This document shows positions 52,060-60,074 of a stretch of DNA of 64,000 bases, in pieces (the stretch's first letter is position 1; the number at the start of each line of letters is the position of its first letter). This DNA comes from Neisseria lisongii. Lineage in GTDB: Bacteria; Pseudomonadota; Gammaproteobacteria; Burkholderiales; Neisseriaceae. Where the stretch lies: NCBI RefSeq assembly GCF_028463985.1, contig NZ_CP116766.1:1-64000 (forward strand). Reading direction: 5' to 3'. Under the pieces are notes generated by a model. It did no database searches. It was given only the letters and a program-made list of their open reading frames with translations, and had not been told where the DNA came from. The position numbers and the translations under genes are program-made.

Positions 52060-52085
52060 CAAACGCCCATTGCGGGCGTTTTTTT
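52060..52085 (+). terminator. Terminator after the 283-aa gene
   Basis: AAACGCCC/GGGCGTTT stem with ATTGC loop and T run. Confidence 0.85.
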
Positions 52086-52228
52086 GCATTATGCGAAAAC
52101 ATCATTTTTTCTTCATTTTCAGATAATTTCAAAACACCGGAAATTTCCCGTTTCCGCATAACAGCTTATTCATCAGGAAGCCCCATAATTACCCCATCGA
52201 AACCAACCCGATAGAAAGGGGTAACAGC

Positions 52229-52438
52229 ATGACAAACACAATCCAACGAGCCGAAGCAGTCGCCCAAACATTCGGCGTTTCCAAATCCACCGTATGGAAC
52301 TGGTGCAATCCCAAGAGCCGCCATTACCGAGCCGACTTTCCCAAGCCCTTTAAAATTTCCGCCAATGCCACAGGCTGGCTAGCAAGCGAAATAACCGCCT
52401 ATATCGACAAACTGGCCGCCGAGCGTGTAGGAGCGTAA
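52229..52438 (+). CDS. AlpA-family transcriptional regulator (element 2)
   Basis: 69 aa. AVAQTFGVSKSTVWNWCNPK, FPKPFKISANATGWLASEIT AYIDKLA follows the AlpA pattern. RBS AAAGGGG. First gene of the right-hand operon, with ATTACCCC and GGGGTAA motifs in its leader that resemble the arm sites. Confidence 0.85.
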   Translation: MTNTIQRAEAVAQTFGVSKSTVWNWCNPKSRHYRADFPKPFKISANATGWLASEITAYIDKLAAERVGA

Positions 52439-52440
52439 CC

Positions 52441-52749
52441 ATGCAAAACAAAACCGCCCGAAACACACAAAGCATTTCAGACGGCCACACACCAGCAGGC
52501 CGCCATCATACCCAATTTGCCCCTGATTCGCAATGCAGCGAAATCCTAGCCGTCTTGAAGAGCGGGCAGAGCCTGACAAGCTACCAAGGCGCACAGATGG
52601 GCATTATCGGTTTTCACGCCCGCATCAAAGAGTTGCGGGATGCCGGTTATCACATCGCCTGCACCATGCAGCCGCACATCAACAAGCACGGCAAAACCGT
52701 TAAACGGGGCAGCTTTTCGCTGGTGTCGGAGAAAGGAGCGGCCGCATGA
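52441..52749 (+). CDS. Winged-helix/HTH regulatory protein, 102 aa
   Basis: Begins two bases after the alpA stop. Core SEILAVLKSGQSLTSYQGAQ, MGIIGFHARIKELRDAGYHI is a helix-turn-helix pattern seen in phage regulatory proteins. The N-terminus includes an uptake-derived ISDGH. Overlaps the next gene by four bases. Confidence 0.7.
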   Translation: MQNKTARNTQSISDGHTPAGRHHTQFAPDSQCSEILAVLKSGQSLTSYQGAQMGIIGFHARIKELRDAGYHIACTMQPHINKHGKTVKRGSFSLVSEKGAAA

Positions 52750-53429
52750 ATACCATTACCCTGAACTATCACGATACCCCGCTGACGACCAACGGCGAAG
52801 CATGGTTCAACGCCACCGAAATAGCGGCCATGTTCGGCAAGCAGGTTTATGAATGGTTACGGCTACCCGAAACCGAGAAATACATAGCCGCCTTGTGCAA
52901 ACGTGAAGAAGAAAAACAGGTAATTTCAAATACGGGATTTTCCCGTATTACAAAAAGCAGCTTTATCAGAAGCAGGCGAGGCAATAACGGCGGTACATGG
53001 CTGCACCCGAAATTAGCCGTAGCCTTTGCCCGCTGGTGTAACGTGGAATTTGCCGTATGGTGTGATGAACAAATCGATACCCTTATCCGCCAAGGCAAAT
53101 CATGGCAGAGCGAACGGGAGGCGAGCAAAATCGGCTATCAAGTGATGAGCGAAATCCTACAGGCGAAACGGCAGGCAGAGGGCAAAGCCACGCAGAGCCA
53201 CCATTACAGCAACGAAGCCTTATTGTGCAACGAAGCCCTGACAGGCCGCCGCCAAGCCCTAGACCGCAACAGCCTGAACCAACACCAGCTTGCCGCATTA
53301 GCCCGTTTGGAAGCCCGTAACGCCGCCCTAATCGGGCAGAGCATACCCTATCAGGAGCGAAAAGCCTTGTTGTTCAAACTGGCCGCACCGTATAACCCCG
53401 CTTTTCAGACGGCCTGCAAGCCAAGATAA
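52746..53429 (+). CDS. KilA-N domain protein (phage antirepressor-like)
   Basis: 227 aa. KilA-N DNA-binding domain: ITLNYHDTPLTTNGEAWFNA, TEIAAMFGKQVYEWLRLPET and GGTWLHPKLAVAFARWCNVE, FAVWCDEQID. Such proteins act as antirepressors or regulators. C-terminal helical region. Convergent and overlapping by 25 bases with the PemK-like gene. Confidence 0.85.
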   Translation: MNTITLNYHDTPLTTNGEAWFNATEIAAMFGKQVYEWLRLPETEKYIAALCKREEEKQVISNTGFSRITKSSFIRSRRGNNGGTWLHPKLAVAFARWCNVEFAVWCDEQIDTLIRQGKSWQSEREASKIGYQVMSEILQAKRQAEGKATQSHHYSNEALLCNEALTGRRQALDRNSLNQHQLAALARLEARNAALIGQSIPYQERKALLFKLAAPYNPAFQTACKPR

Positions 53430-53812
53430 GCCCTGATACCGTCAAGCACCCGCTGAAAATCGTCATGATTCATTGGCGGCGACAGATATTCACGACCGTT
53501 ACGGGTTTTTCTATGGAACTTATCCAAGCGGGCAAATGAGACCGTATAGAGCATATCGCACTTTGCCCATACTTCCACATCATCAGTTTCAAGCGGATTT
53601 GGATTTTTGGACAGTTTGATATGCCACGGGCAGACAGGATTAGGCGGGGTAGTAGAGAGCGGCACAACCGCACAGAGCTTAGAACCATGGCGGGCAGATG
53701 GAGAAACCACCACCACGGGGCGAACTTTAACCATTTCGGGAGCGACAAAACCCCTGAAATCGCAGCGTAAAACATGGCTTTGTTTAGGGTAGTAAAAATC
53801 AGGAAGCGGCAT
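53405..53812 (-). CDS. PemK/MazF-like toxin, opposite strand
   Basis: 135 aa from 53812. DFYYPKQSHVLRCDFRGFVA, KVRPVVVVSPSARHGSKLCA and VVPLSTTPPNPVCPWHIKLS are the CcdB/MazF fold of endoribonucleases; KPRPVVVVS-type motif binds substrate. No antitoxin is visible beside it. Ends at an uptake sequence (GLQAV*). The only minus-strand gene in element 2, so probably independent. Confidence 0.82.
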   Translation of the reverse strand: MPLPDFYYPKQSHVLRCDFRGFVAPEMVKVRPVVVVSPSARHGSKLCAVVPLSTTPPNPVCPWHIKLSKNPNPLETDDVEVWAKCDMLYTVSFARLDKFHRKTRNGREYLSPPMNHDDFQRVLDGIRAYLGLQAV

Positions 53813-54690
53813 AAAGCACCTTTTCGGGCAAGCAAAAAGCCGCAACAAGGCGGCCTGAAATGAAAACACCCCGCTAGGCTTGCTAATCGCTTTGCGGGGC
53901 GACTGATTCAACCTTTCGGGAATCAGATTCCTACCGGTATGGCTACCGGAAACATGCACATTATGCCCGCCGCAACCGGAAATGGCAAGTATAACCAAGC
54001 CTATCCCAGTGTAACGCAGAGCATACAGAGAGCCTAACCCGCTTTTCAGACGGCCTTAGCCTGACCCGCCAAACTAAAACCCCAACCCAATCAACACCTT
54101 TGCAAATTCCCGCCGTGCAGCCCTTGCAGCAGGCGGCGCAATCGGGCAATAATACGGCTGTCTGTTCGATAGCAGACACCAGCCGTGGAAAGCTGAACAA
54201 ACAGGCAAGCAGCCGCCCAAATCCATCAGGACAAAGCGGATTTTTTACGCTTGCGCTATCCCTTGCATTATCTCTTTCAATGGTAGGCAGGGGCAAAGTA
54301 AGGCCATGCCTTGCCGGTTCTGTTTGCCGGTTTTCCACCCTTTGCCCTTTGCCCGCCGCCCGCAGCCGTGGAAAGCTGTAGCGGCATGATTAAGCGAAAC
54401 AGAAAGAGAGCATCACATGAATACCCATCAAACAGCGGCCACGCCCGCCATCAGCGCAACCATGCGCCCCAGCATTACCCAACCCCTGTTTCAGCCTGTC
54501 CGCCACCATACGGCAGCCTAAGCCCCAAACCATTTGACAAACCGAGCATTGAGAATTACAGTAGCGGTTCTCTCTAAATCGAAAACCCAAATCAGCAGGG
54601 TAAACGCTGGTTTTTTATCGCCATCTTTTCAGACGGCCGGCAATTTCCCGACCTATGCACAATCGTAGGCACAGCGAAATTATCGGACGG
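53813..54690. other. Region of unassigned small frames between pemK and the structured RNA
   Basis: No convincing gene of normal length. Weak candidates: a 34-aa frame MNTHQTAATPAISATMRPSI... from 54418, and a minus-strand open frame 53961-54338 with cysteine-rich composition. The 16-mer CAGCCGTGGAAAGCTG is repeated at 54180 and 54363. It is the P4 'ash/icd/immunity' position, where short overlapping frames are usual. Confidence 0.35.
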
Positions 54691-54703
54691 CTATTCAAGC
54701 TAT

Positions 54704-54762
54704 GGCGGTGTCTGCTAACCGTAAGGCGCAGGCTGGACTTTTCGACCAGAGAGAGCACCGCC
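54704..54762 (+). ncRNA. Three-way-junction RNA resembling C4/P4 immunity RNA (element 2)
   Basis: Outer stem GGCGGTG/CACCGCC encloses hairpins CTGC/GCAG (12-base loop) and CTGG/CCAG (9-base loop), then AGAGAG. A further hairpin CCTATG/CGTAGG lies just upstream (54653-54670). The segment AGAGAGAGCACCGC is complementary, with a 2-base bulge, to GCGGTTCTCTCT at 54564-54575, upstream on the same strand. Same architecture as 31575-31627. Confidence 0.5.
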
Positions 54763-54801
54763 CCCTAATGGGCTTCTCAATCTCTAAAATCGGAAAACAT
54801 C

Positions 54802-55080
54802 ATGACTTCAAAAAACCAAATCCCCAACACCCAATCCCCAAAAACCCACGAAGTAAGCGAAGAGCTGCTGGCACGCTTGAGCAATGCCGCCTATTTTCTT
54901 GAAACGGCAAGATACAACATCGCCCGTTCTTATATCCCTGTCTTAAAACATCTGCTGCAACACAATCAAACCTATCTGGCTGATAACCTGCTAGACGCAC
55001 TGAATGACTATCTTATCGAACTGGAACAACACAACGGCGAACAGGCGAGCATAGACATCAACGAACTAATGCACGGCTGA
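54802..55080 (+). CDS. Hypothetical element 2 protein, 92 aa
   Basis: MTSKNQIPNTQSPKTHEVSE..., mainly helical (LLARLSNAAYFLETARYNIA; YLADNLLDALNDYLIELEQH). First gene after the immunity-RNA region. Acidic and unrecognised. Confidence 0.6.
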   Translation: MTSKNQIPNTQSPKTHEVSEELLARLSNAAYFLETARYNIARSYIPVLKHLLQHNQTYLADNLLDALNDYLIELEQHNGEQASIDINELMHG

Positions 55081-55211
55081 TTTTTCCGCCCCTGCTATTG
55101 CTGATATGCGTTACAGCAGGGCAAAACCACATCTTCAATTTGGCGGGCGTGTTTATAAGTGATTGATTTTAATCAGCACCAATCAGCCCGCCCGAACATG
55201 GGAAAACCATC

Positions 55212-55328
55212 ATGAAACCCACTATCAAAATCCTGTTATTGCTTTCCGCCTTTGTATGCCTGCACTACTGCACCGCCCCCGCCGTAGCAGAGCCGCAGCA
55301 GAGCGTAGAAGAAGCCGCCCAAGCCTAA
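55212..55328 (+). CDS. Small secreted or membrane peptide, 38 aa
   Basis: MKPTIKILLLLSAFVCLHYC, then TAPAVAEPQQSVEEAAQA: a signal-peptide-like N-terminus with a possible cleavage after AVA. No good family. It lies 75 bases upstream of the primase and may be a regulatory or envelope peptide. Confidence 0.5.
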   Translation: MKPTIKILLLLSAFVCLHYCTAPAVAEPQQSVEEAAQA

Positions 55329-55403
55329 CCCCTTGGACTGGACGGAAAACCCCACCGCAGCCATCGTTTACGAGCCTGTAAACGATATGGAAGGAGAACA
55401 GCC

Positions 55404-56498
55404 ATGAAATCCCAACGCTTAGACTTTACCGCCGTGAAGCAGCAGGCACAGGGCAACTGGCGGGCAATCCTGACCGCCTTAGGCATACCCGCCGAGAGTC
55501 TGACCGACAAACACCAGCCTTGCCCCGCTTGCGGCGGTAAAGACCGTTTCCGTTTTGACGACCGCCACGGCAACGGCGGCTTTATCTGCAACCATATGGA
55601 CGGCCTAAGCGGCGACGGCTTCACGCTGTTAATGCACGTTTACGGCTACACCTATCCCGAAGCAGTAAGAGCCGTAGCAGGCGTGTTGGGCATAGATAAG
55701 GCAGAACCCTACCGAGCCGCCCCCTTGCCGCCTACAGCCCCCGCAGAGCCGCCCCAAGACCGCAGCGACAAACTGGCCGCCGTGTGGCACGCCGCCCAAG
55801 AGCTGCAACACGGCGACCCCGTAACCCAATATCTGGCAGGGCGGGGCTTGGATATGGGCAGCGAGCTACCGCAGTCAATCCGCTATCACGCAGCCTTGCC
55901 CTATTGGGTGCAATGTTCGGACGGCTGGCAGGAAACAGGCCGCTATCCCGCCATGATTGCCGCCATAACCGAAGCAGACGGCACATTAGCAGGCCTGCAC
56001 ACAACCTACCTCAAACCCTGCTACACCCCGCCCGCAGGCGACAACGCCGCCCATGCCTTGAGTCATACCAAACTTAACGCCCACCACCCCGAAACAGGCG
56101 CATTATTGCCCGCCAAGAAAATGCAGACCCGTTTCAGCGGTATAGGCTGGCTGACAGGAAAGGCGGTAAGGCTGTATCAGCCCCATCATGGAGAACTGTT
56201 GGTGTGCGAGGGCATAGAAACCGCCTTAGCCGCACGGGAGCTGACAGGCTGGCCGTGTTATGCCGCCTTGAGTGCCAACGGCATGGCCGCTTTCCAGTGG
56301 CCTGAAAACCTGCAAACGCTGCTGGTGTGTGCCGACCATGACACAGCAGGCCTAGCCGCCGCCGAGAAGCTGGCAAGACGGGCAAAACTGGCAGGCCTCA
56401 ACGTCTATACCATGACCCCGCCCAATCCCGATACAGACGCACTGGATTTACTCAACGCCCGCAAAGCCGCAGAGCAGGCAGGCGGCATAGATGATTGA
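55404..56498 (+). CDS. Zinc-finger/TOPRIM DNA primase of element 2
   Basis: 364 aa. Zinc site CPACGGKDRFRFDDRHGNGG and ICNHMDG, TOPRIM LVCEGIETALAARELTG and LLVCADHDTAGLAA. Homologous to the element 1 primase (same order and flanking motifs) and paired with a helicase 89 bases on. Makes primers for element replication. Confidence 0.88.
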   Translation: MKSQRLDFTAVKQQAQGNWRAILTALGIPAESLTDKHQPCPACGGKDRFRFDDRHGNGGFICNHMDGLSGDGFTLLMHVYGYTYPEAVRAVAGVLGIDKAEPYRAAPLPPTAPAEPPQDRSDKLAAVWHAAQELQHGDPVTQYLAGRGLDMGSELPQSIRYHAALPYWVQCSDGWQETGRYPAMIAAITEADGTLAGLHTTYLKPCYTPPAGDNAAHALSHTKLNAHHPETGALLPAKKMQTRFSGIGWLTGKAVRLYQPHHGELLVCEGIETALAARELTGWPCYAALSANGMAAFQWPENLQTLLVCADHDTAGLAAAEKLARRAKLAGLNVYTMTPPNPDTDALDLLNARKAAEQAGGIDD

Positions 56499-56587
56499 GA
56501 CGGACAAAGGCCGTCTGAAAATCACTTCCAGACGGCCAACCCCAGTTGCACACCAAATTCATAGAAAACTCAAGAAACGAGGATATT

Positions 56588-58378
56588 ATGACTAAAAACA
56601 CCAACCAAAACAAGAGCCAAGCCCCACATTTGAAACTTTTAAAGGGCAATCCCGCCCTGATTGAAGAATACCGCTTAAAGCCCCGCTATGAATGCACCGC
56701 AGGCGGCGTGAACTATATCGCCATCGAAACCGACAAAGAGGGCAACACCAGCGAAAAAGCCCCGCTGCACCTGTCCGACCCAATCCGCCTGATTGGCCGA
56801 GGCACAGACCACAGCGGCAACCATTACCGCATTATCCAATGGCAAGACCGCATTACCCGAGCCAAACGCACCGCCGCCCTACCCATGGCAGAAATCGGCA
56901 CACAGCAGAGCTGGCAGAAGCTGCAAGGCAGCGGCATAGCCATCAACAGCCAACGCCGCAAACGGGAGCTGCTGGCCGACTATCTGCAAACCGAGGGCAA
57001 ACAAACCCCCTATACCGTAACCGACAAAAGCGGCTGGTGTAAAACCGCCTATATCCTACCCAACGGCGAAATCATCGCCCCCACCGACAGCGACAGCCCC
57101 AACATCATCTACAACGGCGACACCGCCCACGCCTATCAGAGCAGCGGCACGCTGGAGGAATGGCAAACCCACATTGCCCGCTATGCCGCAGGCAACAGCC
57201 GCCTATGCCTGATGATTGGCGCAGCCCTTGCCGCCCCGCTGCTGCACCTGATGGGCATGGAATCGGGCGGCTTCCATCTCTTCGGCGACAGCAGAGACGG
57301 CAAAAGCACCGCCGCCAAAGCCGCCCTAAGCGTATGGGGCAAACCCGCCGAGCTGATGGCAAGCTGGACAGGCACATCACTAGGCTTCAGCAACCTAGCC
57401 AACGCCCGCAGCGATAACCTGTTAGTCTTAGACGAAATCGGGCAGGCCAACCCCCGCCATGTATCGCAAACCGCCTATGCCGTGATTAACGGCGTTTCCA
57501 AAATCCAAGGCGCAAAAGACGGCGGCAACCGAGACATCAACCGTTGGCGGCTGCTGCTGCTTTCCACCGGAGAAAAACCGCTTGATATGTTTCTGCACAA
57601 CGCAAAAGAAGACTGGAACGCAGGCCAAGCCGCCCGCCTACCGTCTGTCCCTTCAGATGCAGGGCAGGGCAAAGGCATCTTTGACACCCTGCACGGTTAC
57701 GACAAAGGCAGCCACCTAGCCGAAGCCATTACCCAAAACGCCGAACGCTATCACGGCACAGCAGGGCGGGCATTTATCCGCCTGCTTACCGACAAGCCCG
57801 ACACCATCGCCGAAGCCCGCCACCTGCAAGCCGGCTTTATGGCAACCCTACCCGATATGGACGGCCAAGCCCGCACCGTTGCCACCCGCTTTGCCCTTGT
57901 CGCCGCCGCCCTAGAGCTGGCCGCCCGCCACGGCATCACAGGCATTTCAGACGGCCTAGCCTTTCCCGCCGTCAAACAATGCTTTGATGATTGGCTGGAA
58001 CGCAACGGCAGCGGCAAATTTGAAGACCGCCGCATTATGGAAAACGCCCTAGCCTTTGCCCAAATCCACTTTGACAGCGGCCGCTTTGTTTCCCTGTCCG
58101 CCGCCCAACCATACGACCTACCGCACAACTTCGCAGGATACCGCCGCTTTACCGACAACCAAGACGAAGACCAGTTCTACATTGTCCCCAAAATCTTTCT
58201 AGAAGAAATATGCCAAGGCTATGACAAAGACAAAGTATGCAGCGTTTTACATCACGCCCGCTGGCTGGAACGCAACCAAGCAGGCAACCGCTGGAAACAC
58301 CAGCTAAGAGGCAAAGGCCGCCTGTACAAATTCAAGGGCAAACTACCGCCCGAAGAGCTGGCAGAAGAGCAGCCGTAA
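56588..58378 (+). CDS. DUF927-type replicative helicase of element 2
   Basis: 596 aa. Start at 56588 (MTKNTNQNKSQAPHLKLLKG) chosen for RBS AACGAGGA. DUF927 domain: Walker A HLFGDSRDGKSTAAKAALSV and Walker B LLVLDEIGQANPR. C-terminus KIFLEEICQGYDKDKVCSVL, HHARWLERNQAGN, is the winged-helix-like candidate for iteron binding. Clearly homologous to the element 1 helicase. Confidence 0.82.
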   Translation: MTKNTNQNKSQAPHLKLLKGNPALIEEYRLKPRYECTAGGVNYIAIETDKEGNTSEKAPLHLSDPIRLIGRGTDHSGNHYRIIQWQDRITRAKRTAALPMAEIGTQQSWQKLQGSGIAINSQRRKRELLADYLQTEGKQTPYTVTDKSGWCKTAYILPNGEIIAPTDSDSPNIIYNGDTAHAYQSSGTLEEWQTHIARYAAGNSRLCLMIGAALAAPLLHLMGMESGGFHLFGDSRDGKSTAAKAALSVWGKPAELMASWTGTSLGFSNLANARSDNLLVLDEIGQANPRHVSQTAYAVINGVSKIQGAKDGGNRDINRWRLLLLSTGEKPLDMFLHNAKEDWNAGQAARLPSVPSDAGQGKGIFDTLHGYDKGSHLAEAITQNAERYHGTAGRAFIRLLTDKPDTIAEARHLQAGFMATLPDMDGQARTVATRFALVAAALELAARHGITGISDGLAFPAVKQCFDDWLERNGSGKFEDRRIMENALAFAQIHFDSGRFVSLSAAQPYDLPHNFAGYRRFTDNQDEDQFYIVPKIFLEEICQGYDKDKVCSVLHHARWLERNQAGNRWKHQLRGKGRLYKFKGKLPPEELAEEQP

Positions 58379-58395
58379 ACAGCCAAACCTAAGAG

Positions 58396-58419
58396 CAGCG
58401 GGGATTTCCCCGCTTTTTT
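58396..58419 (+). terminator. Terminator of the element 2 helicase
   Basis: AGCGGGGA/TCCCCGCT hairpin with T run. Confidence 0.85.
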
Positions 58420-58482
58420 CATGCCCACCCAAGCCCGAAAAACACCCCCGAAAAAAAAGTGCATATATAAAGAACGCAAAAA

Positions 58483-58752
58483 CAGCGGTTACAGCGGTTA
58501 CATAACAAAACTTAACTATGAAAACCCTTATACCATAAGGCTTACAGCGGTAACCGTTACAAAAAAAAGCAGCGGTTACCGAGCGGTTACAGCGGTTACA
58601 CATTTAAAAACAAAGATTTATGGAAAGGCGTAACCGCTGGTAACCGTTGGTAACCGCTAATGTAACCGCTAAAAAACGTTAAGAAAAAAATTAAACCGTT
58701 TAAAAACAGAAGATTATTTGTAAAGTAACCGCGTAACCGCTGTAACCGCTGG
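58483..58752. repeat. Iteron array, candidate replication origin of element 2
   Basis: Many copies of GCGGTTAC and its complement GTAACCGC: for example CAGCGGTTACAGCGGTTA at 58483, GCGGTTACCGAGCGGTTACA near 58571, GTAACCGCTGGTAACCG near 58630, and GTAACCGCGTAACCGCTG near 58726, separated by AT-rich DNA. First half mostly one orientation, second half the other. Directly follows the helicase terminator; no gene in 58379-58960. Confidence 0.75.
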
Positions 58753-58960
58753 TGTTTCTGTATATATACACTTTTTTTATTGCCGTTTTTTTACCGCTTT
58801 TTTACCGTTTTCACTATCAACACCGGCAAAGGCCGTCTGAAAACCTGTCTTGCAGCATGGCGGCTAACCCCTACATTTCATTACTTTTCAGACCCCATAA
58901 AAACTTGCAGCGCAGCACGGAAGCCGTACAATGGCCTATTCAGCAACAGGGAAACCCAAC

Positions 58961-59347
58961 ATGGCACGACCAAGCGAACTAACAGCGGAGCTTATCGCCG
59001 CCGCACAAACCTACATTGCGAACCTACCCGCAGGCGAAACCCTACCCACCTTAGCAGGCCTAGCCCTATACCTAGGCAAAAACCGCAGCACACTGGCCGA
59101 ATATACCCGCCAAAGCCCCGAAATCGCCGCCGTAGTAGAGCAAGTGCAGACCATGCAGGAAATGCGCCTGATTAACGGCGGATTAACAGGCGAATATAAC
59201 GCCGCCTTTGCCAAACTGCTGCTTACCAAGCACGGCTACAGCGACAAGCAGGAAATCGACCACACAGGCGCAGCCGTCAGCCCGCCGCCGCCATTGAGCG
59301 CAGCCGAAATGATGGCCTTATTGGAAAAAGCCAAAGAAATCCTATGA
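58961..59347 (+). CDS. Terminase small-subunit-like (TerS, gp3-type) protein
   Basis: 128 aa. MARPSELTAELIAAAQTYIA begins a DNA-binding helix region, LAGLALYLGKNRSTLAEYTR an HTH, and LLTKHGYSDKQEIDHTGAAV is the characteristic tail of phage small terminase/DNA-packaging proteins. No large terminase is present. In phage-inducible islands a satellite TerS redirects helper packaging; that role here is inference. Confidence 0.7.
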   Translation: MARPSELTAELIAAAQTYIANLPAGETLPTLAGLALYLGKNRSTLAEYTRQSPEIAAVVEQVQTMQEMRLINGGLTGEYNAAFAKLLLTKHGYSDKQEIDHTGAAVSPPPPLSAAEMMALLEKAKEIL

Positions 59348-59357
59348 GAGAACAAAC

Positions 59358-59582
59358 ATGACCCCCGAACAAATCCGCACCATACGGCACACCGTCAAAC
59401 TGACCGGCCGCCACCCACTGCACACCACCACCCAAACCGAATTTGCTCGCCTGCTCAACACATCGGCGCAAACCGTCCAATCATGGGAGCAAGGCCGCCG
59501 CCACCCCAGCGGCACAGCCCTGAAACTTCTGCACCTGCTGCACCAATCCCCCAAACTGGCCGAACAGTTACAGACCATCTGA
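59358..59582 (+). CDS. Small Xre-like HTH protein
   Basis: 74 aa. HTTTQTEFARLLNTSAQTVQ, SWEQGRRHPSGTALKLLHLL: the same HTH as the NadS antitoxins at 49917 and 50740, without a partner toxin. Ten bases after terS, so probably same transcript and perhaps its regulator. Confidence 0.75.
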   Translation: MTPEQIRTIRHTVKLTGRHPLHTTTQTEFARLLNTSAQTVQSWEQGRRHPSGTALKLLHLLHQSPKLAEQLQTI

Positions 59583-59719
59583 ACAGGCAACACTTTCCAA
59601 ATTGGAAAATAACCGCCCTGCAAGCCGTCTGAAAAACGGGTAAAAAAGTAATCACGGTTTAATCACGATTTAATCACTTTTACCCCCAAAAAACGGGTAA
59701 ATCTGAAAACGGGTAAAAA

Positions 59720-59792
59720 ATTAACCACGGATTAACCACGGATTAACCACGGATTAACCACGGATTAACCACGGATTGACCACGGATTGACC
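59720..59792. repeat. 11-bp tandem repeats near attR of element 2
   Basis: Five perfect ATTAACCACGG units, one ATTGACCACGG and a partial ATTGACC in exact 11-base phase. Just before, 59649-59682, a diverged set TAATCACGGTT / TAATCACGATT has the same spacing, and ACGGGTAAA occurs three times. No gene in 59583-60034. Confidence 0.75.
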
Positions 59793-59937
59793 ATTTCCAG
59801 ACCAAAAAAACCGCTAATCTACCCCTGCAACTATCACACCAAGAAATTTTGACTTTGACAAAATGGGGGTATTTTTGGGGGTATTTTTGAATTTAACCAA
59901 AGTTATATTGTTTAATAACATATATTTATTTCATTAA

Positions 59938-59953
59938 TTCAAGTCTCGATGTC
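59938..59953. repeat. Attachment site repeat, right end of element 2
   Basis: TTCAAGTCTCGATGTC. It is followed at once by AACCGTCTGATTTTCAGGCG, the tRNA terminator, but the 17 or so bases that lie between tRNA and terminator at the left end (from GGCACCATC) are missing. Confidence 0.8.
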
Positions 59954-60074
59954 AACCGTCTGATTTTCAGGCGGTTTTTCTTTATATGTGTAGTCGGCAG
60001 GCCGTCTGAAAACCAAGGTTGGGCAACAACCAAATGAACTGCCCCCCAATACTTGGACAAGTTAAGAATCTTTC

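Larger units (their letters stand above)
47447..59953. mobile_element. Integrated P4/PICI-like satellite, element 2, in tRNA-Leu(GAG)
   Basis: About 12.5 kb bounded by the direct repeat TTCAAGTCTCGATGTC (47447-47462 in the tRNA, 59938-59953). Same layout as element 1: integrase beside the tRNA, cargo (higBA, HTH gene, RelE/NadS pair, 283-aa gene), alpA, further regulators, structured RNA, small genes, primase, DUF927 helicase, iterons, plus a terminase small-subunit-like gene. No structural phage genes. Confidence 0.85.

Noticed and set aside
53961..54338. Minus-strand frame of 125 codons in element 2
   Set aside because: Cys- and Arg-rich, no family, weak start, and lies across the repeated 16-mer; kept only as part of the unassigned region.
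59649..59792. CRISPR array
   Set aside because: Units of 11 bases without unique spacers and no cas genes; a tandem repeat. The iteron arrays likewise have short irregular spacing.
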